Source: Phormidesmis sp963710175
Lineage (GTDB): Bacteria > Cyanobacteriota > Cyanobacteriia > Phormidesmidales > Phormidesmidaceae
Assembly (NCBI GenBank): GCA_963710175.1
Contig: CAVPZC010000001.1
Coordinates: 1,054,001 to 1,118,000 of the forward strand
Direction: 5' to 3'
DNA: 64,000 bases
The stretch's first letter is position 1. Every line of letters begins with the position of its first letter. The notes under the pieces were generated by a model, which saw nothing but the letters and a program-made list of their open reading frames with translations, made no database searches and was not told the origin of the DNA. Shown here one piece after another: positions 7,960 through 16,519 of the stretch. Made by a program: the position numbers and the translations under genes.

Positions 7960-9165
7960 CTAGCTAGGCTCTAACCGCACTAAACGGCCGTTGGCCGCAT
8001 CCGTCAGAACGTAGATAAACCCGTCTGGGCCTTGGGCAACCTCCCGTACTCGCTGCCCAATGTCGATAGGAGTTTGGCTGAGGACGGCACCTGAGTCATT
8101 CAGCTGAATATGCTGAATAGACTGCGAGACAAGTCCACCGGCAAACAGATCGCCTTGCCACTGTGGGACTTGGCTGCCCCGATACACCGCTAGTCCAGAG
8201 GGTGCAATCGAGGGTGTCCAAACAATGAGAGGATCTACCATGCCAGGGCGCGATCGCTCCGATGAGATCTCTCCACCAGAATACTCACGACTATGAGTTA
8301 CTAGCGGCCAGCCGTAGTTTTCACCCGCGACTATCCGGTTCAACTCATCACCGCCCCGAGAGCCATGTTCTGTGGCCCACACCTGACCGGTCACCGTATC
8401 AAAGGCCACCCCTTGAATGTTGCGATGGCCATAGCTCCAAATGGTGGGATCTGCGCCCGCTGTATTGACAAAGGGATTATCCTCAGGGGCTGTTCCGTCA
8501 TCGTTGAGCCGCACCAGTGAGCCTAAATGACTGCCTAAGTTCTGGGCCTGATTGCGAATCAATTCGCCCTCTAGGGTTACCGGCGGATTACCCCCGTCGC
8601 CAATCGAAACCAGCAACGTGTCGTCTGGCATCCACAGCAAACGAGAGCCAAAGTGCTGCGTCCCCTCTTTCGTCCGGTTCGCCTCAAAAATAACTTGCCA
8701 ATCTGAAAGGGCACTTCCATCAAACCGAGCGCGTGCGACCTGCGTACGATTGGCTGAACCTGTGCCATCGGCATAGGTAAAATACACCCACTGGTTTTCG
8801 GCAAACTGGGGGTGGATAGTAATATCCATAAGGCCGCCCTGCCCCTGGTTCAACACCTCCGGCAGTCCGCTCACAGGCGTCGGGTCAAGTACCCCATCTT
8901 TAATAATGCGCACTCGCCCCGGTCTCTCAGTGACCAGTAGGGTGCCATCTGGTAGCCAGGTAAGCCCCCAGGGATGCTCTAGTGACTCTACCAGGGTGAC
9001 AACCTGCGGCGTGGGAACCTGTGTGAGCAGTTCATTTGAGGGCGCTGCCTCCGAGGACTCCGAGGTCTCCAGGGGCGCAGTGGCGGGTAAGGCGCATCCA
9101 GATAGCGCCAAACCAATGATTAAGACCTCAGCCACGCAAAGAGAACAGCCTCTAATACTTGCCAT
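7960..9165 (-). CDS. PQQ-dependent sugar dehydrogenase-like lipoprotein
   Basis: 401 residues. The N-terminus is a lipoprotein signal with lipobox LSGC (Cys24), followed by a Ser/Glu/Pro-rich spacer, so the enzyme is anchored at the membrane facing the periplasm. The rest is a six-bladed beta-propeller of the soluble aldose sugar dehydrogenase (GSDH) family. Hallmarks are HPWGLTWLPDGTLLVTERPG near residue 63, the HFGSRLLW segment, and EHGSRGGDELNRI with NYGWPLVTHSREY. Such enzymes oxidise aldoses with PQQ and a calcium ion. Many family members in organisms that do not make PQQ have unknown substrates, so the sugar specificity is open. It is transcribed divergently from the dioxygenase gene. 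Confidence 0.85.
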   Translation of the reverse strand: MASIRGCSLCVAEVLIIGLALSGCALPATAPLETSESSEAAPSNELLTQVPTPQVVTLVESLEHPWGLTWLPDGTLLVTERPGRVRIIKDGVLDPTPVSGLPEVLNQGQGGLMDITIHPQFAENQWVYFTYADGTGSANRTQVARARFDGSALSDWQVIFEANRTKEGTQHFGSRLLWMPDDTLLVSIGDGGNPPVTLEGELIRNQAQNLGSHLGSLVRLNDDGTAPEDNPFVNTAGADPTIWSYGHRNIQGVAFDTVTGQVWATEHGSRGGDELNRIVAGENYGWPLVTHSREYSGGEISSERSRPGMVDPLIVWTPSIAPSGLAVYRGSQVPQWQGDLFAGGLVSQSIQHIQLNDSGAVLSQTPIDIGQRVREVAQGPDGFIYVLTDAANGRLVRLEPS

Positions 9166-9400
9166 AATTAAATCGAATTGAGGGTTTCGTAAAACTCATA
9201 AAGCAGCCCCCTGTCCTACTTTTCATTTAATCGGATTTTGGCCATTTCGACATTGACTCAATCGTGTAATCGGCTGCTCTATCCCTAGCAATTGGTGATC
9301 ACTACCAGCATTCACGAATAGGATAATCGCCACCACCTTCTACAAACTCAGACGCTGTAAGCCAAAATAGAATCACCCCGGATTCCGTTTGGATGGTCTC

Positions 9401-10066
9401 ATGAACGCAAACTTGCCGAATAGAATAGGATTTGGTCGCATCAGTCGTCGTCGCTTCTTGCGGCGATCGCCTCCCTTGCTGGCAGTCTTCACCTTTGCGG
9501 CTTGCAGCCAAACCGCCCCGAAGTCCAGGCCGCGCTCACATTCAGACGCCCATTCAGGCACTAGCCCAAAAAGCCTGTCACCCACCCCCGCCTGTGAAAA
9601 TAGCGGCCTCACCACCCCCGCTCAAACCCCAGGCCCTTTTTATAGCGCCAACTCACCTCAGCGCCGGTCGCTACTAGAGGCGGATACAGCAGGCAGCCGA
9701 CTGATCGTGACCGGTCAGGTGCTAACGACAGACTGTGTACCGCTTGCCAACAGCCTGATTGATGTTTGGCAAACCGATGCTCAGGGGCGGTACGACAATA
9801 CAGGAAATAAGTTACGAGGTCACCAGTTTACGGACGTAGAGGGCCGCTACTGGCTCGAAACCATCGTTCCAGGGCTATATCCAGGGCGGACTCGCCATTT
9901 ACATATCAAAGTGCAGGCACCTGATCGCCCAGTATTGACCACTCAACTCTACTTGCCCGAAGAGCCTCTAAATGAAAGCGATTTCCTCTTCCAGCCGGAG
10001 CTGACAATGGCCATTCAGGACACTACCGACGGGAAGCAAGCCCGGTTTGACTTCGTTCTTCAGTGA
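9401..10066 (+). CDS. Tat-exported intradiol ring-cleavage dioxygenase-like protein
   Basis: 221 residues. The N-terminus has a twin-arginine signal (RISRRRFLRR), a hydrophobic core and a possible lipobox FAAC, so a folded metalloprotein is exported and perhaps lipid-anchored. The mature part begins TPAQTPGPFY, typical of intradiol dioxygenases, and holds the non-haem Fe(III) ligands: a tyrosine in AQGRYDN, a tyrosine in PGLYPGRTRHLHIKV, and the two histidines of RHLHIKV. Family members cleave catechols between the hydroxyls; exported ones have unclear substrates. I chose the ATG at 9401 over a TTG at 9389. The stop codon overlaps a GTG that opens the next frame. Confidence 0.85.
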   Translation: MNANLPNRIGFGRISRRRFLRRSPPLLAVFTFAACSQTAPKSRPRSHSDAHSGTSPKSLSPTPACENSGLTTPAQTPGPFYSANSPQRRSLLEADTAGSRLIVTGQVLTTDCVPLANSLIDVWQTDAQGRYDNTGNKLRGHQFTDVEGRYWLETIVPGLYPGRTRHLHIKVQAPDRPVLTTQLYLPEEPLNESDFLFQPELTMAIQDTTDGKQARFDFVLQ

Positions 10067-10113
10067 CATTTTCTAACATAATAGAAGGGTACAAACGGTT
10101 TTCCCTCAAGCAT

Positions 10114-11523
10114 ATGACGGCTACCCAAAATAAAATCTCGGATTCATCAGTCCTTGAGAGCCTTTCTCCACTACTAGCGGGTGGGCTAGATCCCGATCAC
10201 TTTGACTGGGCTGAAGCTTGGTACCCCGTTCACTACGTGAGAGACCTAGATAAAGCTAAGCCAACCCGCTTTACCTTGCTTGAACAGGATGTGGTGATTT
10301 GGTGGGAAGCGCGATCGCAAACTTGGCGTGTCTTTGCCGACCAGTGCCCCCATCGCCTTGCACCATTGTCAGAAGGCCGGATTAATGAAGCTGGGCTGCT
10401 GGAATGTCCTTATCATGGCTGGGCCTTTGCCGGGAGTGGGGCATGTAAGCACATTCCTCAACAGCCGCCTGACGGTGAAGCGCATCTATCTAGCCGAGCT
10501 TGTATCGACTCTCTGCCTACAAAAGTCTGTCAAGATCTTCTCTTTGTTTATCCCGGTAAGCCGGAGAATGCGGCGCGAGTGAGCGTTCCTATCATTGAAC
10601 CCTTAGAGGCTGAGCCAGAAGGTTGGGTGATGCTTAATACCTTTCGTGACCTGCCCTATGATGCGCTTACTCTATTAGAGAATGTTTTAGATGTCAGCCA
10701 TATTCCCTATACGCATCACAAGACGGTGAGCAAACGAGAAAATGCCGCGCCAATGCAGATGGACGTAGTCGCCTCAGACAAGCAAGGCTTCCGAGGCATT
10801 TGGCCAGAAGGCCCCCGCAAAGGTAAATTAGGAACTCAACACACAGCCTTTGCAGCGCCCTCTTTGATGTACCACGATCTAACCTCCAAACAGTTTGGCA
10901 GAACGTTGACGGTGGTATACGTCACGCCCATTCGTAAAGGAGAGTGCCGCGTGATTGCGCGCTTTCCTTTCAAGTTTTCTTCTAAGCTGCCGAGCTTTTT
11001 TATCCGACTTACGCCGCGCTGGTATAGCCATATCAACAACAACCGAGTGTTAGAAGATGACCAAATCTTTTTGCATATTCAGGAGAGATTGCTAGAGAAA
11101 CGGGGTGATGTCTCCTACGCACAAACCTGTTATCTGCCAACACAAGCGGATCGCTATGTCGTTGCTTTCCGTAGATGGGTGAGTGAGTTTACGGCTGACC
11201 CATTCCCCGGTCAGAGCTTGCCTTCCCAGTGGTCAACAGAAGCCTTGATGGAGCGCTACCACTCTCACACCGAACACTGCAGCAGTTGCGCTTCAGCACT
11301 TCAGCGCATTCAACAAATCCGAAAAGTTGCCCTAGTGTTAAACATCATTCTGTGGTCTCTTCTGCCGTGGATAATAGTTGCTTTTGAGCCGATCTCTCTA
11401 ACCGCGAGTGCTGTTTCAGTCGGGATTCCTATCGCCGCTGGCGTGTTATGGCTATGGCTAGGCGACTTAGAGCAGAAGTTCTATCAGAGTACAGACACGC
11501 CTCCTCGAAATTTGCCTGACTGA
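10114..11523 (+). CDS. Rieske non-haem iron oxygenase, PaO/Tic55-like
   Basis: 469 residues from the ATG at 10114. A GTG at 10063 that overlaps the previous stop (GTGA) is in frame and would add 17 residues; overlap coupling makes it a real alternative. The N-terminal Rieske [2Fe-2S] centre has Cys78, His80, Cys98 and His101 (CPHRLAPL ... CPYHGW). The catalytic domain has the mononuclear iron motif LENVLDVSHIPYTHH. A C-terminal CSSC pair (HTEHCSSCASAL) and one or two transmembrane helices (VALVLNIILWSLLPWIIVAF) match the pheophorbide a oxygenase / chlorophyllide a oxygenase / Tic55 group. A tetrapyrrole or other aromatic substrate is likely; the upstream dioxygenase hints at a shared pathway. 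Confidence 0.88.
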   Translation: MTATQNKISDSSVLESLSPLLAGGLDPDHFDWAEAWYPVHYVRDLDKAKPTRFTLLEQDVVIWWEARSQTWRVFADQCPHRLAPLSEGRINEAGLLECPYHGWAFAGSGACKHIPQQPPDGEAHLSSRACIDSLPTKVCQDLLFVYPGKPENAARVSVPIIEPLEAEPEGWVMLNTFRDLPYDALTLLENVLDVSHIPYTHHKTVSKRENAAPMQMDVVASDKQGFRGIWPEGPRKGKLGTQHTAFAAPSLMYHDLTSKQFGRTLTVVYVTPIRKGECRVIARFPFKFSSKLPSFFIRLTPRWYSHINNNRVLEDDQIFLHIQERLLEKRGDVSYAQTCYLPTQADRYVVAFRRWVSEFTADPFPGQSLPSQWSTEALMERYHSHTEHCSSCASALQRIQQIRKVALVLNIILWSLLPWIIVAFEPISLTASAVSVGIPIAAGVLWLWLGDLEQKFYQSTDTPPRNLPD

Positions 11524-11606
11524 AGTTGTCTTAGGTAGTTTCTGCCAAAGAAAGTGCCTAGAAGGTAGAATACAGCCAGATGTATCTGTTCTAAGGACTC
11601 AGCCTA

Positions 11607-12085
11607 TTGTCAGCAGTTCAGGAATCGTCGCCGTTGAGTCGGTCTCAAATCGAGGATCTGCGTCTGCCCGCTGCCCATCTGAGGGGAGTTAATCGACGAG
11701 CCTTTCAAGCGGAGATGACGTTGAAGTATTGCCAGGGAAGCGCTCGGCTAGCGGAGAGCCAGTTTGGCTGGAATCGTCAGAGTGTGACGGTCGGATTAGG
11801 CGAGAAGCGCACTGGAGCCGTCTGTTAGGGTGCGCAGTCAAGCTTGAGTGGCAATAAGCGCTGAGAAGCGCGACAGCCAGCAGTTGCGGCAGCGCTCAAA
11901 CAACTGGCCGAAGCTCATGCGCAGCAGGAGCCGAGCTTCACCAGTTCGATAGCGTTCACTCGTCTGACAGCAGCCGAAGCGCTGCGGCAGCTCAGTGTGC
12001 AGGGCTACCGCGACGAGCAACTGCCTGCTGCGAGCACGATGGCGGTGGTGTTGACCCGAATGGGCTATTGCTTACGCAAAGTAGT
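11607..12085 (+). pseudogene. ISAzo13-type transposase, N-terminal remnant
   Basis: The first part reads VNRRAFQAEMTLKYCQGSAR, LAESQFGWNRQSVTVGLGE and KRTGAVC, the N-terminal helix-turn-helix region of ISAzo13 transposases. After the stop at about 11826, another frame resumes with AALKQLAEAHAQQEPSF, FTRLTAAEALRQLSVQGYRD and LPAASTMAVVLTRMGYCLRK, the next domain of the same family. The DDE catalytic domain is missing because a 219-bp MITE-like repeat begins exactly where the sequence breaks off. Confidence 0.7.
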
Positions 12086-12304
12086 TAACGTGAGTTCGGG
12101 ATAAGCAATTACCTGAAACATTGGTCAGACAGTAACCCTAGCCGCCTCTCCCGAGGCAAAACCCCTCTTGGGAGGGGCGCAGGGGTGGGTTTCGGCTTGT
12201 AGCACGAGCTGCCGACCCACCCCGCCCTGCGGGCACCCCTCCGACGGGAGGGGATTCACTTCAGGCTTGATGACTACAGGATCTCTTAACCCGAACTCAC
12301 GTTA
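12086..12304. mobile_element. MITE-like element A, copy 1 (219 bp)
   Basis: The element starts TAACGTGAGTTCGGG and ends with the exact reverse complement CCCGAACTCACGTTA. It has no coding capacity. The core is GC-rich and itself palindromic: GGGGTGGGTTTCGGC at left pairs with GCCGACCCACCCC at right, so a single strand would fold into a long branched hairpin. Copies of 219 and 216 bp occur at 37746-37964 (same orientation) and 58608-58823 (inverted). This copy interrupts or truncates the ISAzo13 remnant. Short GTAGT sequences flank both sides, but no clean 8-bp duplication is seen here. Confidence 0.85.
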
Positions 12305-12313
12305 GGTAGTCGT

Positions 12314-13739
12314 CCCTGAAAAACCTAAATCAGTCATTTAGGCGATCGCCTCGGGCGGGCTAGGCCAACGCATAACTGCCTGCTGCATCAAGGCAGCAAC
12401 GGTAGAGCTTACGGAGGTTAAAGCCACAGGCAGAAAGCAAAGCGTTGATGCGGTCGCCCTGCTTTCCTTTCAGGAAGTTACGTCCTAGCGCGTGGTCATG
12501 CTTGAGATGACCAATGACCGGTTCAATCGCACTCCGTCGCTTGACCAACCGTTTGAGCACCCCCTTGAACTTTCGAGTGCCTGCAACCAGTACCTGTAGT
12601 CCCTTTGGGTGATGCTTTGTGCCTCGAAAGCCTTTGTCTACCGCTGCTTGCTTGGGTACGATGCCTGTCAGTTGGCTGGTTTGCTCAATCACATCGCTGA
12701 GCGTTGCGCCGTCGTAGGGATTGCCGTGAACCGCATCAGCACCGACAATCCAATTGCTGGTGCTGATGGTCACGAGCACCACTTTGCAGCCAAACTCGTA
12801 GCGCTTGTGAACCTTGCCTTTGGCGATGCATTCGACTTCAGGAGCGTGCATACTGTAGAGCTTTTTAGAGTCACTTTTCTTTTGTTGTTCAATCTGTTTT
12901 GCTCTGTTCAGCAACACTGCCATTTCTGCATCTGGCTGCGGTAGTTTTCGCTCAATATCTCGCATCACACGACCCAGGTAAGTACGCAGCTTTCGAGTAT
13001 ATTTCCTGGCCCGTTTGAGCTGTCTGGCGACACGGTAGCGACTTTGCTCAAAGAAGGCGTACTTCCCAACCCTCACATAGCTTTGACGTAATTCAACACC
13101 TCTCTTCCTAGCCGCTCGAACCAAGGTTATTCTGGCGTGATTATAAAGTCTCGCATCCGTCGGAAAAGCCACTGCTTTCTCTTGCACTGTTGTATCGACA
13201 TTCACTCGCTCAATCTCTTTCGGTCGCATCACAGATGCGCGCATTGCCGTTTGAATAATTTGTCCAAGTAGTTGTTCAAAACCCTCTACGCCAATCTGTT
13301 TTCGCCACTTCACAAGGCTCGTTGGATGGCAGGGAAAGTCATGCTGGAACATCTGCTCCCCACAAAAGTACTGCCAGTATGGATTTTCTACCCACTTTGA
13401 CACCACTGACTCGTCACTTTCGTCGTATAGCGCTTTCAGGTAGTGCAGCCCCACCATCAACCGCGTCGGCAACGCGGGCCGTCCGCCACTCGCTTTAGCA
13501 ACTCGGCCAAACTTCGCCTCAAACGTCTGCCACTCTATCGTTTCAGCCAGTTGCACTAACGGATGCTTCAGGTTCAGCTGTCGAGCCAGGGCGGATAGCG
13601 GCGAGTCGGTATTTGAGGGCGATGAGGATGGCTTCATTTTGCAAGGTTTTCCCAGCGGTAGCGGCTTATCTGGTAATTCTAGCCTGCTACTTACAGCCTG
13701 AAGCGCTCATCTGGTTTGGCTTTTAGTGGTTTTTCAGGG
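12314..13739 (-). mobile_element. IS5-family insertion sequence, apparently intact
   Basis: The single transposase gene is bracketed by inverted repeats: CCCTGAAAAACC at 12314-12325 and GGTTTTTCAGGG at 13728-13739, exact over 12 bp, with weaker similarity further in (TAAA ... TTTA). The element is about 1.43 kb, normal for IS5-group elements. It lies 9 bp from MITE copy 1 and about 5 bp from the IS66-type element, so it was probably inserted into an existing mobile-element cluster. Confidence 0.75.
12360..13637 (-). CDS. IS5-family transposase
   Basis: 425 residues, full length for the IS5 group. An N-terminal domain with SALARQLNLKHPLVQLAETI and GRPALPTRLMVGLHYLKALY is followed by the DDE core: the first Asp in ERVNVDTTVQEKAV, the second in AAVDKGFRGTKHHP, and the Glu in RSAIEPVIGHLKHDH (the IS4/IS5 pattern Y/K...R...E). 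A long basic insertion (about 200-270) is usual for this subgroup. No stop or frameshift breaks the gene, so it may still be active. A diverged fragment of the same transposase lies at 15130-15318 on the other strand. Confidence 0.92.
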   Translation of the reverse strand: MKPSSSPSNTDSPLSALARQLNLKHPLVQLAETIEWQTFEAKFGRVAKASGGRPALPTRLMVGLHYLKALYDESDESVVSKWVENPYWQYFCGEQMFQHDFPCHPTSLVKWRKQIGVEGFEQLLGQIIQTAMRASVMRPKEIERVNVDTTVQEKAVAFPTDARLYNHARITLVRAARKRGVELRQSYVRVGKYAFFEQSRYRVARQLKRARKYTRKLRTYLGRVMRDIERKLPQPDAEMAVLLNRAKQIEQQKKSDSKKLYSMHAPEVECIAKGKVHKRYEFGCKVVLVTISTSNWIVGADAVHGNPYDGATLSDVIEQTSQLTGIVPKQAAVDKGFRGTKHHPKGLQVLVAGTRKFKGVLKRLVKRRSAIEPVIGHLKHDHALGRNFLKGKQGDRINALLSACGFNLRKLYRCCLDAAGSYALA

Positions 13740-13744
13740 GCAAC

Positions 13745-15103
13745 TAATTACTCAACCGGGTAGGAACAAAGATCGACCAGAGAGCGCTCTTTGAATAGAC
13801 TGAAGGGCTGACAGGCCTTGCCGTTTACCTGTGTTGACAACAGAGCGCACAGCGGCAAACAAATCTCTTCCCCAGTCTGAGCGGAAGCCATTGCTTACTT
13901 TCCAGAAGAGGGTGCTCATCCGAATGGCCTGCTCGCTAGAATTATTGGCTGGCGGAATGGAGGCATCTTCAAGGAATAAAAACAGGTTGTCTTGGATGCC
14001 TTCGTAGCGCTTTTGCAAGCGAATACCGTCGGCGTGGTCAGGCACTAGACCTAGTATCCTACGCAACTGTCGCTTAATATCCAATCGATACTGATAGCGC
14101 GTAGTGTCAGCGAGCTGTCCGCGCCGATGATGAATGGCGAGTGCCCGCTTGAAGAGCGCTTTCATTTCGCCTGCAAAGATAGTATCGCCTGCGTCCATAG
14201 CGTACTGGCAATCTCTGAGCTGATGAGCTAGACATACCTGCCATTGCTTAGCGGGGTTATTCGCTTGTGCGCCCAACAAGTCCGAGACCCACACCTCGGG
14301 TTCGTGGTCTTCAAGCACGGCGTAAACAACGCTACCGCCTCGGGTTGTACAAATTAAATGAAAACACACCTCTGGATTTTGAAACACCCATTCCCACTGG
14401 GTCTTGCCGTTGACTCTAGCACTGGTCTCATCCGAGCAAATTAAGTCAGCCTGTCGTAAGTGCCAGAGGATTTCGGCTAACGGCTCTGCTAACCGGTCTT
14501 GCACCCAAGTAAGCAGGTTGGCCAGTGCGCCTTCCGAAATCGATAGGCTCTCAAGACTTAGTCCGAATGGTGAGCCAGACCCTAGATGCTCCGGCACTGA
14601 AGCAGTTGAGGCGGCTCCACACGCTTTACATTGCCCTTGATAGCGCTCTACCCTGGTCACTATCGGCTGTATCTTGGGCAGTCCTATGCGGTCGTAGCGA
14701 CTATGCAACCGTTGCACTTCCGCTGGTATTGCCGCTGCGCATTCTGGGCAGCACTCAAGCCGCGCAATCACAGTTTCATCAGGACGAGGATGTAGCTTAC
14801 GTCCACCGCTTGCTCTACCAACACTCGCCGCCCGGCGCTCGCCGCCTTTTTTTGGCTTCGTTGGCTTTTTGTTTGCCTTGAATCCTTTGGAAGGTGGGAT
14901 GCTTGAGTTCTCGCTCGTTTTCTTCGGCTTCTCTAGTTCGTCCAACCGTTGCCGCAATTGTTGGACTTCTTCCCACAAAGCTATGATCAAGGCATCTTTG
15001 GCCTCGCCTGACAGACTGCTTAGGTCGGGCAGTTTTTCCATTGCTCAAACTTAAACCTTTTCTCCTTTTCTGCGATACCCTTTTAGGGGGAGTTGAGCAA
15101 TTG
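13745..15103 (-). mobile_element. IS66-type element, single-gene form
   Basis: Short imperfect inverted repeats AATTACTCAAC (13746-13756) and GTTGAGCAATT (15092-15102) flank the transposase gene; they match at 10 of 11 positions. The left repeat overlaps the transposase stop codon. No tnpA or tnpB accessory genes are present, as in ISBst12-like members of the IS66 family. Ends are tentative and no target duplication is visible. Confidence 0.5.
13752..15041 (-). CDS. IS66-family transposase (TnpC), internally shortened
   Basis: 429 residues. In order: an N-terminal coiled coil (EEVQQLRQRLDELEKP), the NSSIPPSKG motif, a basic linker, a zinc-binding CPEC ... CKAC domain, and the DDE catalytic domain (DET in LICSDETSARVNG, Asp in VSDLLGAQ, CLAHQLRD, and the Glu in NNSSEQAIRMS). 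In IS66 transposases roughly 25-30 residues normally separate the SPFG motif from LSISEGALANLL; here the two are almost joined (SPFGLSLESLSISEGALA). This looks like an in-frame deletion, which may have inactivated the enzyme. The gene lies between an IS5 element and an inverted IS5 fragment. Confidence 0.88.
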   Translation of the reverse strand: MEKLPDLSSLSGEAKDALIIALWEEVQQLRQRLDELEKPKKTSENSSIPPSKGFKANKKPTKPKKGGERRAASVGRASGGRKLHPRPDETVIARLECCPECAAAIPAEVQRLHSRYDRIGLPKIQPIVTRVERYQGQCKACGAASTASVPEHLGSGSPFGLSLESLSISEGALANLLTWVQDRLAEPLAEILWHLRQADLICSDETSARVNGKTQWEWVFQNPEVCFHLICTTRGGSVVYAVLEDHEPEVWVSDLLGAQANNPAKQWQVCLAHQLRDCQYAMDAGDTIFAGEMKALFKRALAIHHRRGQLADTTRYQYRLDIKRQLRRILGLVPDHADGIRLQKRYEGIQDNLFLFLEDASIPPANNSSEQAIRMSTLFWKVSNGFRSDWGRDLFAAVRSVVNTGKRQGLSALQSIQRALSGRSLFLPG

Positions 15104-15129
15104 CCTAAAAACTACTCAAAGCCAAGCTA

Positions 15130-15318
15130 GATGGATGCTTTAGGCTGAAAATAGCAGGCTAGAATGACTAGATAAGTCGCTATCGCCGGAAAAAGCTTGC
15201 AAAATGGAGTCCTCATCATCGAGCCATAATACGGATTTAGCCCCTTCAGCCCTGGCTCGTCAGCTGAACCTGAAGCCTCCGTCGGTGCAACTGGCTGAAA
15301 CGATCTGTAAGCCATATG
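15130..15318 (+). pseudogene. IS5-type element fragment (5' end and transposase N-terminus)
   Basis: From the ATG at 15204 the plus strand encodes about 38 residues, including ALARQLNLKPPSVQLAETI, clearly related to the N-terminus of the intact transposase encoded at 12360-13637. The 70 bases before it (GCAGGCTAGAATGACTAGAT and so on) also match the leader of that element with scattered differences. The rest is lost; the break is at about 15316, next to a TCCTGTCGAGTTGCTTAGGA sequence that recurs at 40106. It is a diverged, older copy in opposite orientation to the intact one. Confidence 0.75.
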
Positions 15319-15346
15319 GTTCCTGTCGAGTTGCTTAGGAGCTGTT

Positions 15347-16342
15347 CTAGTTGTTTCTCAGATTGTTTTTCAGATGCTTGAGCGGACTCATTAAGCTGCT
15401 CACAAAAAACGCCATCTCGCAGCTAGCGACTACATCATCCTCAAAACGACCTCTATATTTAGAGAACTGTTTGATGATCCTGCGCGAACTGCCTAAAACC
15501 AGTCTGGCAACGATCAGCGGTTTTTGCCAGCCTCGGGCTTTGACTAGGCGCAGCGTGCAAACGTTCAGACCGCTAGCGCGGACCAGCCCGAGTAAGTAAT
15601 CTTTTTCTAGCCGAGAGGCCGGAATCCGGTGGTCGATGCACATCTCAGGGTTGTACCAAATCTCCCAGCCCGACCGACTGATATGAACCATACTTTCGAA
15701 ATCTTCGCCTTTAGAGGCTAAAGACTGCCCTACTGGACCTTTTAGCTGAAGCTGATCCGGTATGTTTTCAAGCCATACCGCTTTACGGACGGCCATGCCT
15801 GCGCCAGCCGGTAAATCGAGCAGATCCGCATTAAACAGGCGAGGGGTTTCTCCGTATTCTTTGATGGCTAGAAAGCCCTGTATCTTCTCAAAGTTTTTGG
15901 GCGGAGCTACCTCAAAATCGCCGCGTATGCGACTGCCTAACACGCCTGCTTGAGGATGAGACTGACTAAAAGCGTATATCTCGGCAACCCAGCGATCGCC
16001 TGGAAAATTGTCATCATCTAAAAAGCCAACAATCTCTCCGGCTGCTTCTGAAATTGCCCGTCGCCTGGCAAAAGCCGCGCCCTGTCTAGCTTCGAGAAAG
16101 TACTTTAGAGGATAGGGTTTATTCCAGCTGGCCTGGTAGTCTTGGGCAATCTGCTGAGTGGCATCTGTACTATTATTATCGACAATAATAATCTCCCAGC
16201 TAATGTTTTCTGTGCTGATCTGCGACTTCAGCTTTTCTAAGATCAGAGCTAGCGTTTCTTCAGAATTGTAAGCGCGGATTGCGACTGAAACGTCTACTCT
16301 GTTCGACTGCTGCTCATCGGGTTTGTTATCTACGGAAACCAT
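15347..16342 (-). CDS. Family 2 glycosyltransferase, HpsE-like
   Basis: 331 residues of a GT-A fold glycosyltransferase: DVSVAIRAYNSEETLALILE at the start, IIIVDNNSTDATQQ for nucleotide binding, and the metal-binding FLDDDNFPGDRWV (DxD) near residue 110. Later segments such as LPAGAGMAVRKAVW and GEDFESMVHISRSGWEIWY fit the cyanobacterial HpsE group, which acts in hormogonium/extracellular polysaccharide synthesis. A hydrophobic or amphipathic C-terminal end suggests membrane association. No other hps genes are next to it, so the polysaccharide it serves is unknown. The start is the ATG at the upstream end, with no better candidate. Confidence 0.75.
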   Translation of the reverse strand: MVSVDNKPDEQQSNRVDVSVAIRAYNSEETLALILEKLKSQISTENISWEIIIVDNNSTDATQQIAQDYQASWNKPYPLKYFLEARQGAAFARRRAISEAAGEIVGFLDDDNFPGDRWVAEIYAFSQSHPQAGVLGSRIRGDFEVAPPKNFEKIQGFLAIKEYGETPRLFNADLLDLPAGAGMAVRKAVWLENIPDQLQLKGPVGQSLASKGEDFESMVHISRSGWEIWYNPEMCIDHRIPASRLEKDYLLGLVRASGLNVCTLRLVKARGWQKPLIVARLVLGSSRRIIKQFSKYRGRFEDDVVASCEMAFFVSSLMSPLKHLKNNLRNN

Positions 16343-16396
16343 GATCTCTGTCGCATTTAATTGAAAAAAATTCTCTTAGGAATAAGAATCTAATAA

Positions 16397-16500
16397 GATG
16401 CACAATTCCTGAGACTCTCATCCCCAACCCTTTTTCCGAAGGAGAAGGGGGTCAGATCTAGCTCCCTCTCCCCCGGGGAGAGGGTCGGGGTGAGGGCCAT
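16397..16500 (-). repeat. Dispersed GC-rich palindromic repeat (REP-like)
   Basis: The minus strand reads GGCCCTCACCCCGACCCTCT, then a CCCGGGG-centred palindrome, GGGAGAGGGAGCTAGATC, CCCCCTTCTCC, GGGGATGAG and CAGGAATTGTGCA. The same order of blocks occurs on the plus strand at 51066-51330, there interrupted by a 123-bp insertion, and a weaker relative lies near 19990-20055. It is non-coding and sits between two genes. Confidence 0.7.
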
Positions 16501-16519
16501 AGGAACGATTAAAACGGCC

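Noticed and set aside
15314..15333. TCCTGTCGAGTTGCTTAGGA, shared with about 40106
   Set aside because: Only two copies of a 20-mer are seen; it may be an element end, but I could not define an element.
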